A stretch of DNA of 40,157 nt from Planctomycetaceae bacterium (GTDB taxonomy: Bacteria; Planctomycetota; Planctomycetia; Pirellulales; Thermoguttaceae): the NCBI GenBank assembly GCA_004556055.1, contig SFIW01000020.1:1-40157 (forward strand), given 5' to 3'. The position numbers and the translations under genes were made by a program. How positions within the stretch are numbered: the first letter of the stretch is position 1; every line of letters begins with the position of its first letter. This document shows positions 35,201 to 40,157 of this stretch, piece after piece. The notes under the pieces were generated by a model that was not told the DNA's origin, searched no databases, and was given only the letters and a program-made list of their open reading frames with translations.

Positions 35201-35728
35201 GACGATCCCGACGCCAAAGCGGTCTACGGAAATATCGTCGACTTTTGCGGTTATCTTGCGCGGCTCGACGCGTTGGGAGAATTGAACCGCGACGATTTGC
35301 AACCGATTCCCGAAGTCAAAACGATCGGGTATCACGCGCCGTGCGCCGCGCTGGCGCTCTCGGGAAAAGCGACGTCTACCGAAACGAACGCGCAAAATCT
35401 CCTCGGGTTAATACCCGGCGTCGAAATCCACCGTCTAGAACGCGGGTGCTGCGGCTTCGCATGCTTTGCCGGTTTCTCCCGCAAACGATACTACGAAAGC
35501 TTGCAATTAGGAGGTAAGTTATTCCTGGCCGCGCGGCGTCGAGAACTTCAGTTATGCTCCTCGGAGTGTTCCTTTTGCGCGTTGCAACTTGCGCAGGGAA
35601 CGACGCGAAAAAGAACCTCGGGGCCTCCCGTCGTCCATACGATCAAAGCTTTGGCGGTTTCCTACGGCCTATTGTCTAAAGAATCAGCCGTGACGACGAC
35701 TTATTCTCCCGAAGATTTTGAGGAATAA
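32261..35728 (+). CDS. FAD-linked oxidase / Fe-S oxidoreductase fusion (YdiJ / D-lactate dehydrogenase type)
   Basis: A 1155-residue protein fusing GlcD-like and GlpC-like halves. Residues about 45-290 are a FAD-binding PCMH domain (VWPKTAQDVSAVVQYAVEKG, SRGSGTSGSAASIG, VPTGTIGSILSVDNIG), followed by FFTGSEGTLGILTEATLA and the FAD-oxidase C-terminal domain. Iron-sulfur motifs are C703-TGC-GRC and C764-LRC-RLC-LTECP. A C-terminal CCG region holds CCGFACF (C1063-C1064) and CSSECSFCALQL (about 1098). Such proteins oxidise 2-hydroxy acids, passing electrons to a membrane carrier. The substrate could be D-lactate, D-2-hydroxyglutarate or glycolate and is not decidable here. It is longer than E. 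coli YdiJ (1018) owing to an extra linker between the halves (about 600-700). ATG 32261 lies 3 bases after the epimerase. The 3' end overlaps the convergent acetyltransferase gene by 28 bases. Confidence 0.92.
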   Translation: MMQEPLTASQARLQEDLRGLIYGDARCDDVIRQLYSSDGSPFEERPRAVVWPKTAQDVSAVVQYAVEKGLSVHSRGSGTSGSAASIGSGIILDFSRHMKRTLQAGDDYVRAQPGAVRERVNELLRRSHGAFFAPSSGHVPTGTIGSILSVDNIGPRWLRYGSPHESVRELKVVLADGSQWALKNYPAAADALPTAWRALAPENAEHAFRAQFLNVVAAETQGVDPLLELRQSEKGPDSPDGLLCGLDFDDGYGIRSFRSDFVRNEYFLRVFGDGAYELRNLIKKEPWRSALLALRDATPYLDAEQRRSRPCRCGYALRDVVRFGFNPTRFFTGSEGTLGILTEATLATFETPPASAATILLFDSIDRAVRAVPRVLDFDPTLCDLLDSRIVALTREWDSRFEETFPQGTEAALVVELDADSSDVLRSKMEILQRVARKELGSFGRWLAYAPEERGIFRELLQKSSCARLRVAPSFQIFPYWDDVQVPVDKAADFLSDVHALLKRAELVYSVSGHIGNGQLSIQPLLPYDVEEERRALALSDEFENLALSYGGEIGSARGNGRVRTASLTKRFPKLSRAFVNIKDAFDPCNTLNPDCVVSPEMRRLVREDRLFSDVRAAAPSRQDASAPVGTREEDDDILAPESDAALRESSLHSRNVKRRAPYVKGATEIGAWKTQAAARRADPLEYQLAWDPELVSAPARQCTGCGRCRIRTQETRLCPAFRHMPEEDASCRGKANLIRGVLDGALPLTTMTRGVALEIGRHCLRCRLCLTECPAQVDACRLAFRIRSAYVAAAGMSFSELCVSRVDLLLSVASFAAPIVNQALRNKLVRRIIERALGLAYARRIAPLASRSQTNAILKRGQNSRKIAPALGSIASPGVAARKARKVALFADVYERRFDPELIESALAILEKNRIQARILPTPNSAGQTSFALGDLDRAENFAVKNIAAFREAMRDGSTIVALEPSAAACVVKDYPYFCDDPDAKAVYGNIVDFCGYLARLDALGELNRDDLQPIPEVKTIGYHAPCAALALSGKATSTETNAQNLLGLIPGVEIHRLERGCCGFACFAGFSRKRYYESLQLGGKLFLAARRRELQLCSSECSFCALQLAQGTTRKRTSGPPVVHTIKALAVSYGLLSKESAVTTTYSPEDFEE

Positions 35729-36279
35729 TCGCTAGAAGCGGCGGAGAGAAACTTAAAGGCGACCAAACGCGGAAAACCATTTTTCAAGCGGATCGATCCG
35801 ACGGTTCGGTACCCCATACCAAGAAAATTAGCCAGACTGTGCGAATTTTTCGGAGAGACGACGCCCGTCAACAAGCGAGCGCCTCGTTCCGCGCTATATT
35901 CTTCGATCTTCTGAAAGAGGAGCCGCTGTAGACCGGCCCCGCGATAGGGACGCGCAACTTGAATGAAGTCGACGTATCCGATTTGATCCAGCGTCAAATC
36001 CGGAGGCAAAAACGAAGAGAAGAGTTCCGTTTCTCGCGAGTTGAACGATACGGCGCCGACGGCGGCTAAGATCTTTGTCGACGAGCAGATCGCGCCCCAG
36101 ACCGCCGTTTGCGGATTGCTAAAAAAAGCGCGAAATTCATCGTCGGTCTCTTCCATGCAGTATAGCTCTTCACGTCCCGCTTGAGCCAACTCGACGCGAA
36201 TATCGCGCAACATCGTCAACGACGCCTCCGCATACTCGCGCCCGCACCTCGCCAACGTATAATTCTCTTGAACCTTCAT
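35701..36279 (-). CDS. GNAT family N-acetyltransferase
   Basis: A 192-residue protein with the GNAT acetyl-CoA motif: IGYVDFIQVARPYRGAGLQRLLFQKIEEYSAERGARLLTGVV, where RPYRGAGLQ is the pyrophosphate-binding R/Q-x-x-G-x-G/A. SPKNSHSLANFLGMGYRTVG follows, the usual C-terminal N-x-x-S...GY element. The acceptor substrate is unknown. AGGAGG with 7-base spacing precedes ATG 36279, and a perfect TATAAT lies on the minus strand at 36320-36315, although no good -35 is visible. Its 3' end overlaps the convergent oxidoreductase gene by 28 bases. Confidence 0.88.
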   Translation of the reverse strand: MKVQENYTLARCGREYAEASLTMLRDIRVELAQAGREELYCMEETDDEFRAFFSNPQTAVWGAICSSTKILAAVGAVSFNSRETELFSSFLPPDLTLDQIGYVDFIQVARPYRGAGLQRLLFQKIEEYSAERGARLLTGVVSPKNSHSLANFLGMGYRTVGSIRLKNGFPRLVAFKFLSAASSDYSSKSSGE

Positions 36280-36688
36280 CTCCGTCCCTCCTATTTAAAA
36301 AATCAGCCATGAAAATTATAACGTGCTCAGGCCCCAATTCGTCTCTAGTTCCTTAATTCCAAAGAGAAACGCTAAAGCCAAGAGAATTAACAAGGAAGAT
36401 GTGTCGATCAATTTCTTATTGGAGCTTTTCGACTATGGAGAACAAGGAAAAGATAGGACGGGCAATACGTTTCAGCGCTCTTTCCCAAATCAATGGGACG
36501 GCTCTTATTTTGAAAAAAAAGAGCCGTCCGCAAAAAGTATGAACGTTCCATCCCGTCAAGCAGACGCAGGAAGAGACTTGCGCGTCGTTATCGCCGCTCC
36601 ATTAGGGGATGAAATAGGAGCGACTCCCCCAACAAAGAGCGGATTTTGAGCGTTACCTCTTCATGCGTTGCTTTACTCTAAGAACGCG
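36280..36688. other. Non-coding stretch with a long inverted repeat
   Basis: About 410 bases between two minus-strand genes. It contains the GNAT promoter region and a perfect 11-base-pair inverted repeat (36496-36506 with 36519-36529, GGACGGCTCTT) with a 12-base A/T-rich loop. That hairpin lacks a following T-run on either strand. It may end transcription of the paralog cluster to the right. A 108-residue plus-strand frame here (36323-36649) has no ribosome site and no family resemblance. Confidence 0.55.
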
Positions 36689-37996
36689 TTACGGTTTCAC
36701 GCTCTTTTTACTTTCCTCCAAGATGTACAAACGATCCTGATCGCTAAATTCATTGAGAGAAAAGTATAATTCATATCCTGTTCGAGTTCTCATCGTCGCT
36801 ATTTGTTTTTCGGCGTCATAGGAAACGAATTTCAGAACAGCCTGAATCGTTTTCGACGGTCCGGTTAGCGTCGTCAATCGAAAACCGTCGGCAAGCTCGC
36901 ATTTGCCCTGGGCTAAATCTTCGTCGGTCGGTCGAATATCGTCCTCAAGGGTGCGTTGTAGCCTCATTTCGGTCGGCGGAACCAGTGAAGGCTCCTCTCC
37001 CCTATCATACTCGCGCTGATATACGACGCGTTGAGCGGAAGGATCCAAGAGATTGTAGATAGCCCTCGTCAACTTATAGTAATCTTCCTTGAGACTCTCG
37101 TCGCAAAGGATCTCGCCGTCGGTAACCAAATAAGAGCTCAGCGCTACGCGCTGAGGGTCAGGCAAACTCGCCAACCAATCCGCTATTTTCTGGCTTGATT
37201 CAGCTTTCCCTTTGTCGGTAATCGAACCGTAGTACTCCAGCAAAAGACAAGTTAAATGAATCTCGTCGCGAATCGAGCTTGGGGCTAGGCTGGATTCAAG
37301 TTCCCGCCACCCTTTCAGCGAGGTCGGAGAGTTCGGGTCAGACGGTTTTCTATTTCCAAGTCTAACAAATGAGCTCACATTATACTTGTTTAACCCAAGA
37401 GAAATCTGATTTGTACTCTTCTTTCCTCGGCCTTTCCAAAATTTTTTCCACTCCGTCTCATACGGAAGATATTTGTCGCTTGACGCCTTAACCCAATCTT
37501 CCAAGAGACTCATTTCACTTTCAGGCCTTGATTTCATGAGAAATTCGTAACAAACGCTTTCTTGCACGTATTTTGGACTAGACTTGTCTTCTGTATTCAA
37601 GGAGTGAGAATAATTAAACTTCAGCGAACATTTAATTCCTTCGGGGGTTACCTTATCGCGTAAAGCCTTCCAAAATGGCGCGTTCCAATCCTCCACAGGG
37701 GGAAAATCAAGAACTAGTCTCGATTTTATCACGCTTTCATTTGGGGCGAAATCCTTACCATCGATACAACAGTAATCGTCCTCGAAACTCGACGGGTACT
37801 CCTGCTTCCAACGATATTCTCCCTCGATCCCTTCAGCCGTTAGGACAACAGAATTGGGCTCTTCCCAAACTTTGACGAACGGATCCCCGAAAATCGGATA
37901 ATCCTTGATCGTCTCGCCAGAGACGTTGGTTCTGCGTTCAAGAACATACGCGAAATCGCCATACGTCATTTCCTTAGGAAAAATTTCCAACGACAT
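36689..37996 (-). CDS. Unknown exported protein with SHD1-like C-terminal domain, main reading frame (5' end frameshifted)
   Basis: A 435-codon frame. The central region (WNAPFWKALRDKVTPEGIKC; GNRKPSDPNSPTSLKGWREL; LASLPDPQRV) is paralogous to the gene upstream (38275-39381). The last about 70 residues, GFRLTTLTGPSKTIQAVLKFV...RTGYELYFSLNEFSDQDRLYI, resemble the SLA1-homology-1 (SHD1) domain common in planctomycete exported proteins. That domain is absent from the paralog. Its apparent start ATG 37996 is probably not real. The signal peptide and first residues lie in another frame from ATG 38145, and adding one base at the GGGGAAAAA tract (38002-38010) joins them. So the gene is 36689-38145 with a frameshift that is either natural or a sequencing error. 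Function unknown. Confidence 0.7.
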   Translation of the reverse strand: MSLEIFPKEMTYGDFAYVLERRTNVSGETIKDYPIFGDPFVKVWEEPNSVVLTAEGIEGEYRWKQEYPSSFEDDYCCIDGKDFAPNESVIKSRLVLDFPPVEDWNAPFWKALRDKVTPEGIKCSLKFNYSHSLNTEDKSSPKYVQESVCYEFLMKSRPESEMSLLEDWVKASSDKYLPYETEWKKFWKGRGKKSTNQISLGLNKYNVSSFVRLGNRKPSDPNSPTSLKGWRELESSLAPSSIRDEIHLTCLLLEYYGSITDKGKAESSQKIADWLASLPDPQRVALSSYLVTDGEILCDESLKEDYYKLTRAIYNLLDPSAQRVVYQREYDRGEEPSLVPPTEMRLQRTLEDDIRPTDEDLAQGKCELADGFRLTTLTGPSKTIQAVLKFVSYDAEKQIATMRTRTGYELYFSLNEFSDQDRLYILEESKKSVKP

Positions 37997-38145
37997 TTCC
38001 GTTTTTCCCCATCATGACGGATTCCCTTCACCGTAGCAGTTTCGGCTGATTGAGGAACATAGCTATCGGCGGGAGCCCTGTTCAAAATGCATAAGCACGC
38101 CAGAAGAGCCGCTACGACGGGAACTCTCCAAAATCTTTTTATCAT
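37966..38145 (-). pseudogene. Out-of-frame 5' fragment (signal peptide) of the SHD1-like protein gene
   Basis: From ATG 38145 the minus strand encodes MIKRFWRVPVVAALLACLCI and continues LNRAPADSY..., a clear signal peptide with cleavage probably after APA. It then reads ...GIRHDGEKRKCRW and stops at 37966. With one extra base in the G4-A5 tract (38002-38010) it would read DGEKTEMSLEIFPKEMTYGDF. That aligns with the paralog's SGEEESVVETKVVAFPKRLS and VGDTF, and continues into the 435-codon frame. This is direct sequence evidence for a single-base frameshift. Confidence 0.75.
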
Positions 38146-38274
38146 AAATATCTATCCCTATTAAAATGTGTTTTCGAGAAACTTGAAAATACACTGTTCT
38201 TTAAATGCGAACGATCCTGTTCACTAATTTATTAACTTGAAAACAGTCAGCGTAACCTAATTGAGCTTTTATCC

Positions 38275-39381
38275 TCAATCAAGCGCGTCTATCAACTCGA
38301 AATACTCCTTTTGTAGTGTGGTATTGCGGAACAGATTTCCTTTCGATTTCAAGCTGGAAACCATTGAAACGCGTTGCGCTTGAGGCAAAGAATGAAGCCA
38401 ATCGACGAGTTCTTTTCTCGCCTCTTCTCTTTTGGATTGGCTAGAGGATGAATAATACTCAAGTTGCAGTCGAGTAAAACGAACCTCGTCGCGCATCACG
38501 CTTGGAGACAACTGGGCTTCCAATTCCCGCCATCCTTTTAACGTCGTCGGATTATTCGGATCGGACGGTTTCCTATTTCCTGTTCGAATGAAGAGCCATG
38601 GATCCCATCTGTTCTCTCCGATTTTAATCTTACTCTCCTCACTCCCCTGGAGACATTCCATCCTCAGATCCAATATCTCCTCGCTGCTTTTGTCCTTACG
38701 CGGTTCTTTGCGGTCGCCAACATCGTTGGGCAACAAATCTACGGGAGTCGAGTGTAGCCATCCTTCTAAAAGTTGGGTTTCCTTTTCAGAACGCGGCGTC
38801 ACCCAAAGATCTAAAACCACGTCGTGAGAGCTATCAACAGTCGAGAGATCGTCTCGAATTTCGGTCGTCGTCAAAGAAAAACGTAGTTGGCAACTCGCCC
38901 CTTCAGGAGGAAGCTTCTCTCGAAGTTCTTTCCAAAATGGCTCATTCCAATCTTCAAGAGGCGGAAATTCCCATGAACAGCTCCTCGAGAGCCTTTCGGC
39001 GCCAGGCTCTAAAATTTGTTCTTCAGGAAATCGTGAACATCTTATTCTGTTGACAACTTCCTCCTTCCATTGGTAGATTTCTGACGTCAAGGAAGATGAA
39101 AGCATAGGCGAAATATAGAAATAGGGACTTAGCGTATACTTAATCCTTTTATCCGACAAGTTTTTATTATATATGGCCAGATAGAAAGTATCCCCAACTG
39201 AAAGACGCTTCGGAAAAGCAACAACTTTCGTCTCAACAACGCTTTCTTCTTCGCCGCTTTGGTAAATTAACTCAATATCGTTTCCGTTGGGAAACGAAGA
39301 TGCGAAGGATATGTTGGAAAAGAACAAATATCCAACGCTTACCGCTATTATATACAGAAATATTAGAAGATTATGTTTCAT
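38275..39381 (-). CDS. Unknown exported protein, paralog of the SHD1-like protein
   Basis: A 368-residue protein with an N-terminal signal peptide (MKHNLLIFLYIIAVSVGYLF followed by FSNISFAS). It shares FPPLEDWNEPFWKELREKLPPEG, GNRKPSDPNNPTTLKGWREL, a PSxxRDE helix and HSLPQAQRV with its downstream paralog. It ends after ELIDALD where the paralog goes on into an SHD1-like domain. Two Cys early in the mature part and WDPWLFIRTGNRKP suggest a folded secreted domain; I do not recognise it. ATG 39381 begins the signal peptide; an upstream TTG (39417) would precede it. It lies 44 bases after the metalloprotease stop, so the two are probably co-transcribed. Confidence 0.75.
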   Translation of the reverse strand: MKHNLLIFLYIIAVSVGYLFFSNISFASSFPNGNDIELIYQSGEEESVVETKVVAFPKRLSVGDTFYLAIYNKNLSDKRIKYTLSPYFYISPMLSSSLTSEIYQWKEEVVNRIRCSRFPEEQILEPGAERLSRSCSWEFPPLEDWNEPFWKELREKLPPEGASCQLRFSLTTTEIRDDLSTVDSSHDVVLDLWVTPRSEKETQLLEGWLHSTPVDLLPNDVGDRKEPRKDKSSEEILDLRMECLQGSEESKIKIGENRWDPWLFIRTGNRKPSDPNNPTTLKGWRELEAQLSPSVMRDEVRFTRLQLEYYSSSSQSKREEARKELVDWLHSLPQAQRVSMVSSLKSKGNLFRNTTLQKEYFELIDALD

Positions 39382-39425
39382 GGTTATCTTCTTTCGTTCA
39401 TAGTTGTTTGAGGTCAATGGTCACT

Positions 39426-40157
39426 TCAATCCGGTTTTGATTTCGATTGAATCAAACGAAGTTCAAAATCTTCAAACTTCAAATTTTCAGGGGATAATCC
39501 TAAAAACACGTCTTTCTTTGACATTACCCCTTTGTATTGCTCTTCCTTTTTATCTTCAAGGCCAAAAGCATGTCCAAGCTCATGAAGAGTCACTCGACGA
39601 CTACAATCCAAATTATCTGTAATCTGCAAATATTGATGCCCGTCATTCCAGTCAAGTCTATTTGCCTCTACCGTCCACTGGTATACTAAAAGTACGTTTT
39701 GTGTGAAATTTCCAGCAATTTTATTCGTTGTATCATACCGGAAAGAGCCTAAGGCAAGAACGTTCCAAAAAGACACGCTTGGTCCAGGAGAACTACGTTC
39801 TAATGAAAGACAAGGCGGATCCAAAGAAGTAATCACTTCGACGCCTTGAAATTCTATCCGAAGATTTGGCGTGTATTCCCTAATATCCACACAAGCACGT
39901 GCAAGTTCCGTTTTAACGAATCCATCAATCAAAACGGGATCAGCAGTCTGAACGCTTCCAGTTTGGTAAGTGAAAGTCATTCGGTCACGTTCGACCCACA
40001 ATGTACGCCATACGGTAAGTAACGAAGTTTGGTCAAGAGGGATCGTATATGTATAGTCGCTTCCAGAACTTCCGCCGCTACTCGACGAACAGCCGGACGC
40101 GTCGTTATCTGTCGCTGGAACCGCTACGTTATTGTCATGAACTTCCGCTCGTCCCCG
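39426..40157 (-). CDS. Matrixin-like zinc metalloprotease, 5' end beyond the window
   Basis: The frame is open to the right edge (at least 243 residues), so the start is missing. The zinc site is VTLHELGHAFGLEDK, that is HExxHxxGxxx, where the third ligand would be the Asp or a nearby residue. GVMSKK follows as the Met-turn. Both mark the metzincin/matrixin clan. The visible N-terminal part has a Ser/Gly-rich linker (ASGCSSSSGGSSGSD) and then TYTIPLDQTSLLTVWRTLWVERD, suggesting a larger multi-domain surface or secreted protein. Two exported paralogs of unknown function follow on the same strand, and they may be substrates, inhibitors or partners (inference). Confidence 0.75.
   Translation of the reverse strand, partial: RGRAEVHDNNVAVPATDNDASGCSSSSGGSSGSDYTYTIPLDQTSLLTVWRTLWVERDRMTFTYQTGSVQTADPVLIDGFVKTELARACVDIREYTPNLRIEFQGVEVITSLDPPCLSLERSSPGPSVSFWNVLALGSFRYDTTNKIAGNFTQNVLLVYQWTVEANRLDWNDGHQYLQITDNLDCSRRVTLHELGHAFGLEDKKEEQYKGVMSKKDVFLGLSPENLKFEDFELRLIQSKSKPD

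Noticed and set aside
36323..36649. A 108-codon plus-strand frame in the intergenic region
   Set aside because: It runs through the inverted repeat at 36496-36529 and has no ribosome site. It shows no recognisable domain and has irregular composition.
38180..38243. Two AACTTGAAAA copies 54 bases apart upstream of the SHD1-like gene
   Set aside because: They are short A/T-rich words in a low-GC region. Chance occurrence is likely and there is no promoter context to support an operator.

Overview
The window looks like a chromosomal segment of a planctomycete (Planctomycetota, probably a Pirellulales-type lineage; the exact taxon is inference). Four things point there. A giant exported protein begins with the LEPR-x-LL-type N-terminus typical of planctomycete surface proteins. 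There is a twin-arginine Gfo/Idh/MocA oxidoreductase, an xylanase-like protein family I know from planctomycetes next to a GspK pseudopilin, and an SHD1-like domain. Most of the sequence is moderately GC-rich with many CGTCG/GTCGAC-type words. The McrBC block (about 21.5-24.9 kb) and the right end (about 36.3-40.2 kb) are visibly more AT-rich.

Layout, left to right. rpmG (L33), too short for a normal ORF list, has its own promoter and terminator. It faces a 2423-residue minus-strand protein: LEPR export motif, cyclophilin domain, then about 15 Ig/cadherin-like repeats alternating between two subtypes, interrupted by a helical insert. Next come an orphan LolD/MacB-type ABC ATPase and a minus-strand pair (membrane protein plus CBM9-like protein). 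A tRNA-Val(TAC) follows, whose promoter is embedded in the terminator of the opposing kdsD/kpsF-type sugar-phosphate isomerase gene. Then an ABC-F ATPase and a FrhB-like iron-sulfur protein. Two tandem sodium-dependent (NSS/SNF) transporters are followed by a 38-residue single-TM protein, most likely their MetS-type small subunit. Next are two tandem LptB-like ATPases, the first with all its catalytic loop residues replaced. Then comes a low-GC McrBC restriction operon and a TAT-exported Gfo/Idh/MocA dehydrogenase. A plus-strand run holds a GH10-like protein, GspK, a UDP-glucuronate epimerase-like protein and a large FAD/Fe-S oxidoreductase fusion. It converges on a GNAT acetyltransferase. The right end is a minus-strand cluster: a matrixin-like metalloprotease running off the window, then two tandem paralogous exported proteins of unknown function. 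The second paralog carries an SHD1-like domain and a frameshift between its signal peptide and body.

Themes. Envelope biogenesis recurs: an arabinose-5-phosphate isomerase for the Kdo branch, LptB-type ATPases for LPS export, nucleotide-sugar epimerisation, and type II secretion. The observations most worth follow-up are the catalytic/degenerate LptB pair, the NSS transporters with a tiny partner, the metalloprotease/paralog cluster with its frameshift, the McrB with an unusual N-terminal half, and the giant alternating-repeat protein with a cyclophilin head. No CRISPR array, insertion sequence, integrase, rRNA or riboswitch was recognised.
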